DNA from: an uncultured Prevotellaceae bacterium
GTDB taxonomy: Bacteria > Bacteroidota > Bacteroidia > Bacteroidales > Bacteroidaceae
Length of the DNA stretch: 64,000 bases
Direction: 5' to 3'
Assembly (NCBI GenBank): GCA_937915745.1
Contig: CALGGJ010000069.1
Span: 1 to 64,000 of the forward strand
Shown here: positions 44,302-52,604 of the stretch, piece by piece
How the letters are laid out: the number at the start of each line of letters is the position of its first letter
Numbering within the stretch: the stretch's first letter is position 1
Notes under the pieces: generated by a model
The model's input: only the letters and a program-made list of their open reading frames with translations
What the model was told of the DNA's origin: nothing
Database searches by the model: none
Position numbers and translations under genes: made by a program

Positions 44302-45948
44302 ATGACACGTATATTGACACTTATTTTCATTTTTATAATCTCTCATCCACTCATATATCCATGTACCAACCTCATTGTAGGTAAAGCTGCATCTGCCGAT
44401 GGGTCGGTAATCTGCACCTACAATTGCGACGGTTATGGCTTCGCAGGATTCTTAACCCTTATTCCTGCAGCCGACCATGCGAAGGGCGACCAACGTGCAA
44501 TTACCGACTGGCTCAGCGGCAAAACACTCGGATATATAGATGAACCATCGCATACATATCAAGTCATTGGACACATCAACGAGAAACAAGTGTGCATAGT
44601 AGAAACCACATTTGACGGCCGGCTCGAACTTGTAAACCCCAAAGGCTTACTCGACTACGATACAATGATAAAGCTTGGACTCCAACGAGCTTCGACTGCG
44701 CGCGAGGCAATATGCGTGATGACAGATCTCGTGGCACAATACGGATACAACAGTTCGGGCGAAACCATCACTGTATGCGACAAGAACGAAGCGTGGATAA
44801 TGGAAATCATAGGAAAAGGCCCGGGAGTGAAGGGTGCTGTATGGGTTGCAATGCGTGTACCCGATGATTGTATATGTGCCCATGCAAACCTCAGCCGCAT
44901 CCGACAATTCCCTCTCAATGACAAAGACAACTGTCTGTATAGCAAAGATGTAATACGTTTTGCTCGCGAACGAGGCTACTTTAATGGTAAAGATACCGAT
45001 TTCAGTTTCCGCGAAGCCTACTGCCCTATCGACTTCGAAAATGTGCGCTATGCAGATGCTCGTGTCTGGAGTTTTTACCGTCATCACTTCAACACATCCG
45101 AAATCGACAAGTATCTTCCTTATATAAATGGTGATTTCGATGTATGTGATCACCTGCCTCTCTTCCTGAAACCCGACAAGCCAGTTTCTGTGCGCGACAT
45201 ACAAGCCGACATGCGTGATCACTACGAAGGCACACAGCTCGACATGACAGCCGACATGAGTGCAGGTCCATGGGGAATGCCGGTACGTCCGATGCCTATG
45301 ACCTTCACCACAAACGACGGACACCACTATTTTGTGGAACGTCCGATTGCTACACAGAAGTCGGCATTCACCCTTGTGGCACAACTGCGCAACTGGATGC
45401 CCGATTATGTAGGAGGTGTGATGTATTTCAACCTCGACGATGCTGCCATGGTGGCATACGTACCTGTGTATTGCTGTACAAATAAAGTACCCGATGCATT
45501 CAGGCGCGACAACAACAACTACCATGAGTTTTCTGAGAAAAGTGCATTCTGGATGAACAACTTTGTGGCAAATATGGTGTATCCACGCTATTCGGTCATC
45601 ATGCCCGACCTGCTGGAAGCCCAGTCAGAACTCGAAGATTTCTACTCACGTCAGGTGACAATAGACGAGACGAAAGTCTCTACCCTTACCGCCGATGAAG
45701 CCGTTGCATACCTCACAAGCCGAACCGACCACTATACACGGTGCATGATGGAAAGATGGAATCAGCTGGCCCGACTCATAATAGTAAAACACAATGACCA
45801 AGTAATGCTCGAGTCGGCCGACGGAAGAATAAAGCCAGGTGGCAAACTCAGCTATCCGGGATACAGGCCTCAGTTTTACGAACAAATAGGACGCGACACA
45901 GGATTGCGCTACGAAATGAAAGAATATATCGAGCGTAACGAACGATGA
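44302..45948 (+). CDS. C69 family dipeptidase (Ntn hydrolase)
   Basis: A 548-residue exported peptidase of the PepD/U34 family. The signal sequence is about residues 1-20, and the next residue, Cys in 'PCTNLIVGKAASADGS', is the expected N-terminal nucleophile after cleavage. Other family blocks are 'YNCDGYGFAGF', 'YQVIGHINEKQVCIVETTFDGR', 'ANLSRIRQFP' and 'AKQ/AQLRNWMPDYVGG'-like 'LVAQLRNWMPDYVGGVMYFNLDDA'. The frame extends to 44242, but only from 44302 does it begin with a sensible signal peptide. Its stop codon overlaps the ATG of the next gene (ATGA), so translation of the two is coupled. Confidence 0.9.
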   Translation: MTRILTLIFIFIISHPLIYPCTNLIVGKAASADGSVICTYNCDGYGFAGFLTLIPAADHAKGDQRAITDWLSGKTLGYIDEPSHTYQVIGHINEKQVCIVETTFDGRLELVNPKGLLDYDTMIKLGLQRASTAREAICVMTDLVAQYGYNSSGETITVCDKNEAWIMEIIGKGPGVKGAVWVAMRVPDDCICAHANLSRIRQFPLNDKDNCLYSKDVIRFARERGYFNGKDTDFSFREAYCPIDFENVRYADARVWSFYRHHFNTSEIDKYLPYINGDFDVCDHLPLFLKPDKPVSVRDIQADMRDHYEGTQLDMTADMSAGPWGMPVRPMPMTFTTNDGHHYFVERPIATQKSAFTLVAQLRNWMPDYVGGVMYFNLDDAAMVAYVPVYCCTNKVPDAFRRDNNNYHEFSEKSAFWMNNFVANMVYPRYSVIMPDLLEAQSELEDFYSRQVTIDETKVSTLTADEAVAYLTSRTDHYTRCMMERWNQLARLIIVKHNDQVMLESADGRIKPGGKLSYPGYRPQFYEQIGRDTGLRYEMKEYIERNER

Positions 45949-46802
45949 ATACTATTTTTATTGTATTACCCATACTTACGATGTTGATGTTCGACATCGG
46001 TCTTACATTGAGTGTTTACGATTTTCAAATCGTCATTAAACGTCCGCGGCCTATCATTGCTGGTCTCGTGGGTCAAATAATTCTTTTGCCACTTATTGCA
46101 TGGGGTGTAGGAACATGGTTTGCACTTGCCCCTCTCTTTTTCATAGGTATCATACTCATTGCATGTAGCCCCGGTGGCAGTTCGAGCAATGTATTTTCAA
46201 TGTTGGTAGGTGGCGATGTCGCTCTTTCTGTGTCGCTCACTGCCTTTAGCAGTATCATCACATTGTTTACAAGCCCACTTATCATGGGTTTGGTAGCACA
46301 ATCTGTGGGGCAGGACATCAACATACATTTGCCGATAGGCAACTTGCTTATGCAAAACATTGTATTGATGGCATTACCTATTGCCATAGGTATATGGCTT
46401 ACTCATGCACGTCAGCATCTTGCAGCGCGTCTTCACAACATACTTCGACGTCTGGCATTCCCTTGCCTGATATTGCTTGCTACAGTTTTCTTCATTCAAC
46501 ATCGTGTCACTATCGTGCAAGAGTTCCCCACATTGGGGCTCTCGATGTCGGTACTCATACTGGCCTCCATGCTTTGTGGTTCCTTGCTTGCAATCATTTT
46601 GAAACTCAACGGGCGTGAGCGACGCACAATCGTCATAGAAGTCGGTATGCAAAATGCGGCTCAAGCCATCACCGTAGCTTGCAGCCCTATCGTCTTGAAC
46701 AACGAAACGATTGCGATTCCGGCAATCATATACGCCTTGATGATGAATGTAATACTTCTTACATACGTTGGAGTCATTAACCTTAAAAGAGAGAAGCAAT
46801 AA
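45945..46802 (+). CDS. BASS-family (bile acid:sodium symporter-like) transporter
   Basis: A 285-residue inner-membrane protein with nine to ten helices. The family's 'ILIACSPGGSSSNVFSMLVGGDVALSVSLTAFSSIITLFTSPLI' region (in parts, about residues 70-115) contains the conserved Pro-Gly-Gly/Ser-Asn core, and 'EVGMQNAAQAITVACSPIVL' near residue 235 is the second crossover motif. Transporters of this family carry organic anions with sodium, including bile acids, pantoate or amino-acid precursors. It shares an ATGA overlap with the C69 dipeptidase gene, which suggests a functional pair. Substrate unknown. Confidence 0.87.
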   Translation: MNTIFIVLPILTMLMFDIGLTLSVYDFQIVIKRPRPIIAGLVGQIILLPLIAWGVGTWFALAPLFFIGIILIACSPGGSSSNVFSMLVGGDVALSVSLTAFSSIITLFTSPLIMGLVAQSVGQDINIHLPIGNLLMQNIVLMALPIAIGIWLTHARQHLAARLHNILRRLAFPCLILLATVFFIQHRVTIVQEFPTLGLSMSVLILASMLCGSLLAIILKLNGRERRTIVIEVGMQNAAQAITVACSPIVLNNETIAIPAIIYALMMNVILLTYVGVINLKREKQ

Positions 46803-46819
46803 AATATTTCATGGTATGA

Positions 46820-47512
46820 TTACCTCATTTGCTGCATCTGGATGAGCAGTTCGCGTTGTCGGTCGTTGAGTTGTGTCGGCAGTTCCACATTGATTGTAAG
46901 TATTAGGTCTGAGCCGCCATGCCCTTTGCCTTTAAGACGCAATTTAGAACCTGGCTGTGTGCATGGTTTGAGTTTTAGCTTGAGTTTCTCACTACCCGAT
47001 TCGATTATCACATCACCTCCCAGCAGTGCGGTATATATATCGATTTTTATGGTGGCTTGCGACTCTTGTGGCGTTTGCTGACGTGCCCGTGATGCTGTAC
47101 GTCGATTTGCCATCTCGCCAAAAAGCGATGTAAAGAAATCACTGAATCCACCGCTGCCCATGTTGAACTCGAATGTAGAACCGTCGCCGCCCATAAACGG
47201 GTTGCCACCATTGGAGAACGGATTAAATCCACTAAAAGGGTCACCGCCACTCTGTTGTCCTCCGAATCCACCAGCTCCGTTCATCTTATTCCAGTTTTCA
47301 CCATATTGGTCGTAGCGGGTACGCTTGTCGGGGTCGTTCAACACCTCGTAGGCCTCGTTAAGCAACTGGAACTTTGCTTTTGCTTTCGGATCATCGGGAT
47401 GAAGATCAGGATGGAACTGCTTGCTGCGTTTGCGGTAAGCAGCCTTTATGTCGGCCTGCGGAATATCTTTTGGCACACCAAGTATCTTGTAGTAATCAAT
47501 AAATTTAGCCAT
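46820..47512 (-). CDS. DnaJ/CbpA-like J-domain protein, short form
   Basis: A 230-residue Hsp70 co-chaperone. The J domain (residues 4-70) includes the essential 'HPD' in 'FHPDLHPDD'. A Gly/Phe-rich linker follows (about 78-135, repeated 'GGxPF' units), then a single C-terminal substrate-binding domain (about 148-230, 'IKIDIYTALLGGDVII', 'GSKLRLKGKGHGGSDLILTINVELP'). CbpA normally has two such C-terminal domains and about 300 residues, so this one is shortened by a domain. No zinc-finger region is present, which excludes DnaJ proper. It converges with the BASS gene, 17 bp apart. Confidence 0.88.
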   Translation of the reverse strand: MAKFIDYYKILGVPKDIPQADIKAAYRKRSKQFHPDLHPDDPKAKAKFQLLNEAYEVLNDPDKRTRYDQYGENWNKMNGAGGFGGQQSGGDPFSGFNPFSNGGNPFMGGDGSTFEFNMGSGGFSDFFTSLFGEMANRRTASRARQQTPQESQATIKIDIYTALLGGDVIIESGSEKLKLKLKPCTQPGSKLRLKGKGHGGSDLILTINVELPTQLNDRQRELLIQMQQMR

Positions 47513-47685
47513 AGTTCATTTCTTTTTTATAAATAAAACTGCAAATATCGTGCCAATGGGAATATAACCCGTATGGGTGCGATGTGTCAGTGACAAAGTC
47601 TGCCAAAAAGTATATTATAAGCTGAAAAATGCATGTCGGATGACATAAATATCAGGATTAATTTTGTTTTCAGAAGTTTTTTTGG

Positions 47686-47693
47686 TAATTTTG
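47686..47693 (+). promoter_or_regulatory. Promoter of the metallophosphatase-miaA operon
   Basis: TAATTTTG with TTTG at 47663-47666, a 19-bp gap. The in-frame upstream ATG at 47664 lies inside the -33 box, so the true start is 47712. Confidence 0.8.
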
Positions 47694-47711
47694 TCACCAA
47701 ATAAACATTCA

Positions 47712-49427
47712 ATGGAAGAAACTCGTAAGGTAAGAATCATTTTTACAAGCGATGTACATGGCAACTATTTCCCATTCGATTTCCGGCACACGCGTTGGGG
47801 CAAAGGCAGTTTGCAGCGAGTGTATGCGTTCGTGGCACAAGAGTGTCAGCGACAACCTGGCAGCACCATACTGATTGATGGCGGTGACATGTTGCAGGGA
47901 GAGCCAACATCCTATTATTTCAATTTTATCAGCAATAGCAAACGTCATAGAGTAGCCGATTTCTGTAATTTCATTGGTTACGATGTGGCTGTAATTGGGA
48001 ATCACGACCTAGAGACCGGACATGAGGTTTTCGACCGCTATGTGCGCGACTGCAACTTCCCTGTACTTGGAGCAAACGCAATAGAAAACTCTACAGGCGA
48101 ACCTTACTTCCAGCCATATACCATGCTATATCGAAGCGGTGTGAGAATTGCAGTTATCGGATTTATCACACCTGCAATCCCACACTGGATACCATCTACC
48201 GTATGGCACGACATGCACTTTGAAGATATAACAGAAAGTGCACGTAAATGGGTGGCACGAGTTAAAGATGACGAACATCCTGACTTTATTATAGGTCTGT
48301 TACACTCGGGTTTGTGCGAAGGAATAACCACCGATGAATATAAGGAAAATGCCACTATGGACACAGCACAGAATGTCGAAGGCTTTGACCTTATCTTATA
48401 TGGTCACGACCATGCAAGCAATATAGAAGAGGTGACTACTCCGTCAGGACGCAAGATACAATGCATCAATCCTGGCAGCTACGCACACAATGTGGCAGAG
48501 GTGAACATTGAGTTTTCACTCGGTGCAAATCAACATGTAATCAGTCATAAACTCGAGAGCAAAATACACTACATAGGAACAGTGCGAAATCCACATAGCC
48601 AAACATTCCGTCACCACTTCTTCCGCGACTACCAAGACGTGAGCCGATATGCAGCCGAACACCTCGGGCACCTGCACAGTGACTTGCGCGTCGCAGACGC
48701 ATATTTCGGGCCGTCGGCATACATCGACCTCATACAACATCTTCAACTGAAAGTAAGCGGAGCAGACATATCATTTGCTGCACCTTTGTTTTTCAATGCC
48801 TTGATTAAAGCTGGCGATATAAAGATAAGCGACCTGTTCAACATCTACCGATTTGAAGACAAACTATATATACTTAAGCTCACTGGCAATGAAATAAAGC
48901 GCTATCTCGAAATGAGCTATGACGGCTGGATAAACCAGATGTCCAGCGACGTTGACCAGTTCCTTCAGACCTGCCCGATGAAAAGCAATCCCGAGCGCAT
49001 AGGTTTCAAAAACTTTATCTTCAACTTCGATTCGGCAGCAGGCATCTGCTACGAGGTAGATGTGCGACGTCAGGCAGACCAACGAATAAATATCATAAGC
49101 ATGGCAAACGGTACACCATTCGACCCACAACACTACTACACTTGTGCTATGACAGCATACAGGGCAAATGGTGGCGGTGAACTCTTGACGAAAGGAGCAG
49201 GCATACCAAAAGAAGAACTGGAACAACGCATACTGCTCATCACAACACACGACATACGATACTATCTGATGGAATATGTGCGTGAAGAAAAAAACATATA
49301 CCCCGAGCCAATGAACCACTGGAAGTTTGTACCCGAACAATGGATATCAAAAGCCAAGGAACGAGAGATGGCCGTACTGTTCCAGGCCGGTGATGCAGAA
49401 GCTGAAGACGAAGCAAACGACCGATGA
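47712..49427 (+). CDS. Bifunctional metallophosphatase/5'-nucleotidase
   Basis: About 571 residues of the UshA/CpdB family. The N-terminal two-metal phosphoesterase domain shows all motifs: 'SDVHGNYFPFD', 'DGGDMLQGEP', 'GNHDLETG', 'GLLHSGLCEG' and 'LYGHDHASN'. The C-terminal 5'-nucleotidase domain (about 345-520) ends with 'YTCAMTAYRANGGGELLTKGAG'. Unusually there is no signal peptide at the start chosen from the promoter, so the enzyme may work in the cytosol. An extension to 47664 would add a hydrophobic stretch but lies upstream of transcription. Its end overlaps miaA by 4 bp (ATGA). Confidence 0.9.
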   Translation: MEETRKVRIIFTSDVHGNYFPFDFRHTRWGKGSLQRVYAFVAQECQRQPGSTILIDGGDMLQGEPTSYYFNFISNSKRHRVADFCNFIGYDVAVIGNHDLETGHEVFDRYVRDCNFPVLGANAIENSTGEPYFQPYTMLYRSGVRIAVIGFITPAIPHWIPSTVWHDMHFEDITESARKWVARVKDDEHPDFIIGLLHSGLCEGITTDEYKENATMDTAQNVEGFDLILYGHDHASNIEEVTTPSGRKIQCINPGSYAHNVAEVNIEFSLGANQHVISHKLESKIHYIGTVRNPHSQTFRHHFFRDYQDVSRYAAEHLGHLHSDLRVADAYFGPSAYIDLIQHLQLKVSGADISFAAPLFFNALIKAGDIKISDLFNIYRFEDKLYILKLTGNEIKRYLEMSYDGWINQMSSDVDQFLQTCPMKSNPERIGFKNFIFNFDSAAGICYEVDVRRQADQRINIISMANGTPFDPQHYYTCAMTAYRANGGGELLTKGAGIPKEELEQRILLITTHDIRYYLMEYVREEKNIYPEPMNHWKFVPEQWISKAKEREMAVLFQAGDAEAEDEANDR

Positions 49428-50167
49428 CCGAACTACTGACAATAACCGGCCCCACAGCATGTGGCAAGACTCGATTTGCAGCACAGCTTGCATATCTACT
49501 CGATGGCGAAATCATCAGTGCAGACAGCCGCCAGGTATATCGGCGTATGGATATAGGCACAGGCAAAGATCTTGACGACTACATTGTGGCCGGCCGCCCC
49601 ATACCATACCACCTTATTGACGTTGCAGAGCCTGGCACCAAATACAATGTTTACAGATACCAACACGACTTTCACCAAGCCTACAACGATATTTGCAGTC
49701 GTGGCAGGATGCCCATACTTTGCGGCGGAACAGGACTGTATATAGAAAGTGTATTAAAAAACTACGAGTTTGACGGAAGAGTCTGTCCGAAACTCGTGGG
49801 CAGTATAGTCGTTGGACTCATGATTGATCGCGATACTCGTCGCCAACGTATCAGCCGCCGGCTCGACCAACGATTAAAAGAAGGAATGGTTGATGAAGTA
49901 AAAGCACTGCTGAGCGAGGGGGTGAGCAGTGAGACACTCATACGCTATGGACTGGAATACAAATATGTAACGCTCTACCTGCTAGGGAAAATCACCGCAG
50001 ACGAAATGCATGACCTGCTCGAAATTGCGATACATCAATTTGCAAAACGGCAGATGACATGGTTTCGCGGCATGGAGAAACGAGGTACAAAAATACACTG
50101 GATAGATACAACCCTACCCATAGAACAACAAATAGTTGAAGTAAAAAAACTTCTTACCAATTCATAG
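49424..50167 (+). CDS. miaA: tRNA dimethylallyltransferase, short form
   Basis: Adds a dimethylallyl group to A37 of tRNAs that read codons starting with U. P-loop 'ITGPTACGKTRFAAQL', 'SADSRQVYRRMDIGTGK' (catalytic Asp), and 'GGTGLYIESVLKNYEFD' confirm the family. At 247 residues it is about 50 shorter than typical MiaA and is reduced in the tRNA-binding insert (about residues 115-140). Two miaA-like genes are common in Bacteroidales, and this would be the short paralogue. It is translationally coupled to the metallophosphatase. Activity of the shortened form is not certain. Confidence 0.85.
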   Translation: MTELLTITGPTACGKTRFAAQLAYLLDGEIISADSRQVYRRMDIGTGKDLDDYIVAGRPIPYHLIDVAEPGTKYNVYRYQHDFHQAYNDICSRGRMPILCGGTGLYIESVLKNYEFDGRVCPKLVGSIVVGLMIDRDTRRQRISRRLDQRLKEGMVDEVKALLSEGVSSETLIRYGLEYKYVTLYLLGKITADEMHDLLEIAIHQFAKRQMTWFRGMEKRGTKIHWIDTTLPIEQQIVEVKKLLTNS

Positions 50168-50217
50168 ATAACCTTAACCCTGACGATAACACTCTCTCCG
50201 GATGCACTCTCACGCAT

Positions 50218-50256
50218 GGGGATGACGGGGACAGTACATCCTGTACTCAACACACC
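50218..50256 (+). repeat. GGGGATGACGGGGACAGT repeat, copy 1
   Basis: GGGGATGACGGGGACAGT followed by similar but diverged sequence (CATCC.GT.C...ACACC). Its second copy is at 52443-52480, between serC and serA. Confidence 0.8.
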
Positions 50257-50316
50257 TTCCAGACCATTACTCTTTCAAAACATAAGCAACCGGCCTGAAA
50301 TAGACTGGAAATTATC

Positions 50317-50342
50317 AAAGCACTAATGACCGATTTGGGATA
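50317..50342 (+). repeat. Dispersed CTAATGACCGATTTGG repeat, single copy
   Basis: The core at 50323-50338 is identical to the copies at 29 kb and 44 kb. It ends 63 bp before the next -7 box, nearly the same distance as at the ispE promoter. Confidence 0.9.
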
Positions 50343-50401
50343 ATCGGAGTTCTCCTCTGAAAAAATAGAGAAATTCCTTAAGAACTAACAAAAAATAACA
50401 C

Positions 50402-50409
50402 TAACTTTG
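50402..50409 (+). promoter_or_regulatory. -7 box of the glycine-zipper lipoprotein gene
   Basis: TAACTTTG, 31 bp upstream of the ATG at 50441. Confidence 0.75.
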
Positions 50410-50440
50410 CAGCACAAAACCAATTAATACGCATACGATT

Positions 50441-51169
50441 ATGAAAAAAACATGGATTTATTTAGTAAGTGCAACTATGCTGACAAGTGCATTGTTTACC
50501 GGTTGCGACATCACATCGTCGCGAAACTACATGGGAACAATGGCGGGTGCCGAGATAGGTGGCGTTATTGGTGAGGCATTGGGATGGATGTCAACCGACC
50601 GCCACGATGGTCCTGGACGTGCCATGATGGGTAGTGTGATAGGAACAATTGCCGGTGCAGCTATAGGGAATGTATTGACACGAGAGACAGCAGACCGAAG
50701 GGTGACGACGTCACGAAGGTCGGATGACATATATGCTGACAACACCTACGACGGAGGATACCAAACAGGCGGCGGATACGATGCGAGAAACTCACAAAAC
50801 AGAAACAACCGCCACGACAACGAGGATGCATACAGCAGTTTGAGTATTGCAGGAGTCACATATCAAGACGAAGACGGTGACGGACGTTTTTCGCGCAACG
50901 AAACGGTGAATATCATCTATGAGGTGACAAATCATTCTGACAGGTCATGTTCTGCTGAATTGAAGGTAGAGACGATGAACGACAGCAAAAACTTTGTTCT
51001 TTCACCATCCAACACTGTGAAGATTGAGCCACATGAGACCCTGCGCTATAAAGCAAAAGCATTTTGCAAAGGACGCACATCAGTCAGTTCTGTGAAATTC
51101 CGACTCATGGCCAGCAGTCCGACCGCAGGAAATACTGCAGCAGAATTGCAAATCAGAATGAGCAAATGA
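50441..51169 (+). CDS. Glycine-zipper lipoprotein
   Basis: A 242-residue lipoprotein (lipobox 'LFTGC', Cys 22). Residues about 30-80 carry two Gly-rich, alternating small-residue helices ('GTMAGAEIGGVIGEALG' and 'MMGSVIGTIAGAAIGNVL'), the glycine-zipper pattern that inserts into or spans membranes. A disordered, Asn/Arg/Gly-rich linker (85-128) leads to a C-terminal beta domain (about 135-242) with a calcium-loop-like 'DEDGDGRFSRNE' and 'IIYEVTNHSDRSCSAELKV', like the CARDB-type strand pattern. The role is probably envelope integrity. No named family fits the whole protein. Confidence 0.75.
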   Translation: MKKTWIYLVSATMLTSALFTGCDITSSRNYMGTMAGAEIGGVIGEALGWMSTDRHDGPGRAMMGSVIGTIAGAAIGNVLTRETADRRVTTSRRSDDIYADNTYDGGYQTGGGYDARNSQNRNNRHDNEDAYSSLSIAGVTYQDEDGDGRFSRNETVNIIYEVTNHSDRSCSAELKVETMNDSKNFVLSPSNTVKIEPHETLRYKAKAFCKGRTSVSSVKFRLMASSPTAGNTAAELQIRMSK

Positions 51170-51244
51170 TTAAGTGCTGATGTTTTTCACTTCATAGGTG
51201 TATGGTTTTTCACTTATAGCAATTGCCAATTCATAAATAAACAT

Positions 51245-51252
51245 TATCTTTG
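51245..51252 (+). promoter_or_regulatory. -7 box of the serC operon
   Basis: TATCTTTG, about 74 bp before the serC ATG. A terminator-like hairpin begins 8 bp downstream. Confidence 0.75.
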
Positions 51253-51284
51253 TCGTCGGAAATGTCGTCCGGCGACATTTTTTT
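51252..51284 (+). terminator. Terminator-like hairpin in the serC leader
   Basis: AAATGTCG (51260-51267) pairs with CGACATTT (51273-51280), loop TCCGG, and a run of seven T follows (51278-51284). An alternative stem GTCGTCGG (51252-51259) with CCGGCGAC (51269-51276) uses part of the same right arm, so the two are mutually exclusive. The layout resembles an attenuator, although the alternative left arm lies at the very start of the transcript. Confidence 0.65.
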
Positions 51285-51325
51285 CGTATAAAAGAAGACA
51301 ATCATAATAATATAAATAATCTATA

Positions 51326-52396
51326 ATGAAGAAGTATAATTTCAATGCAGGTCCGTCGATACTCCCACGCGAGGTCATCGAAGCGACTGCAGCCGCATGC
51401 CTTGACTTTAACGGTTCAGGGCTTTCGCTCATGGAAATCAGTCACCGTGCTAAAGATTTTCAACCAGTAGTGGACGAGGCAGTCGCCTTGTTTAAAGAAT
51501 TGCTCAACATACCTGAAGGTTACTCCGTATTATTCCTCGGAGGTGGTGCAAGTCTGGAGTTCTGCATGGTTCCATATAACTTCCTTGAAAAGAAAGCCGC
51601 ATATCTCAATACGGGTGTATGGGCTACCAAAGCCGAAAAAGAAGCAAAAACATTTGGCGAAGTCGTAGAGGTTGCTTCATCGGCCGACAAAAATTTTACC
51701 TATATACCTCGAAACTTCGAAATACCGACCGATGCCGACTATCTGCATATCACTACAAACAATACGATATACGGAACAGAGCTTCGCGAAGATATAAACT
51801 CCCCTATCCCACTTATTGCAGACATGTCATCCGACATATTCTCGCGTCCTATAGACGTGAGCAAATACGCACTTATCTACGGAGGTGCACAGAAGAACCT
51901 GTCGATGGCAGGTGTTACATTTGTCATAGTGAAAGAAGATGCACTTGGAAAGGTGAGTCGCCAAATACCTACAATGCTCAACTACCAAACCCACGTGAAG
52001 AAAGGTTCGATGTTCAACACCCCACCAGTAGTTCCCATTTATTGTGCACTAATGAACTTGCGATACATCAAGGCACATGGTGGAGTGAAGGCTATGCAGG
52101 AACTGGCAGAGAAGCGCGCTGCAATAGTATATAATGAAATAGACCGCAACAAGCTCTTTGTAGGTACAGCCGAGAAAGACTCTCGTTCTCTCATGAACAT
52201 CACGTTCGTAATGAAAGACGAATACAAAGAACTGGAAAAAGAATTCCTTGATTTTGCCACACAGCGTGGTATGGTGGGTGTGAAGGGACATCGCGATGTA
52301 GGTGGGTTCCGCGCTTCATGCTACAATGCGATGACTATTGAAGGTGTAGAAGCACTTGTAGCTTGTATGAAGGATTTTGAAAGTACAACGTTTTAG
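51326..52396 (+). CDS. serC: Phosphoserine aminotransferase
   Basis: The PLP enzyme for the second step of serine synthesis, also used in pyridoxine synthesis. It has 356 residues. Start '[15 protein letters not shown]' is diagnostic, the PLP Lys is in '[16 protein letters not shown]' (about residue 192), and '[19 protein letters not shown]' ends the chain. It is expressed from a leader with a terminator-like hairpin and is followed 208 bp later by serA. The gap carries a dispersed repeat. Confidence 0.96.
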   Translation: MKKYNFNAGPSILPREVIEATAAACLDFNGSGLSLMEISHRAKDFQPVVDEAVALFKELLNIPEGYSVLFLGGGASLEFCMVPYNFLEKKAAYLNTGVWATKAEKEAKTFGEVVEVASSADKNFTYIPRNFEIPTDADYLHITTNNTIYGTELREDINSPIPLIADMSSDIFSRPIDVSKYALIYGGAQKNLSMAGVTFVIVKEDALGKVSRQIPTMLNYQTHVKKGSMFNTPPVVPIYCALMNLRYIKAHGGVKAMQELAEKRAAIVYNEIDRNKLFVGTAEKDSRSLMNITFVMKDEYKELEKEFLDFATQRGMVGVKGHRDVGGFRASCYNAMTIEGVEALVACMKDFESTTF

Positions 52397-52442
52397 TTAT
52401 GCTAAATTGCCGCATGGACTCTATCGCCTCAGTCCCCAGCAA

Positions 52443-52480
52443 GGGGATGACGGGGACAGTCCATCCGGTCCACTACACCC
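52443..52480 (+). repeat. GGGGATGACGGGGACAGT repeat, copy 2
   Basis: Shares 18 identical bases with 50218-50235 and then a diverged tail (CATCCGGTCCACTACACCC). GTCCCC just upstream (52432-52437) can pair with GGGGAC, so this copy can form a hairpin. It sits between serC and serA. Confidence 0.8.
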
Positions 52481-52604
52481 CTCCGAAGCTGACCATGCCA
52501 TGCAAGGAGGAAAAAGACAAAGTCAAAACGAGGGCGAAGCTAATATGAAATTTGTCCCCAGTTGTTCCACGAAGGATATCTAAATATAATATAAGTAAAT
52601 ACAC

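Larger units (their letters stand above)
50168..50440. other. Intergenic region with two dispersed repeats
   Basis: Contains a GGGGATGACGGGGACAGT copy (50218-50235), a CTAATGACCGATTTGG copy (50323-50338) and the promoter at 50402-50409. No terminator is clear after miaA. Confidence 0.6.

Noticed and set aside
44647..45525. A 292-residue frame opposite the C69 dipeptidase
   Set aside because: Antisense shadow of a clear peptidase gene.
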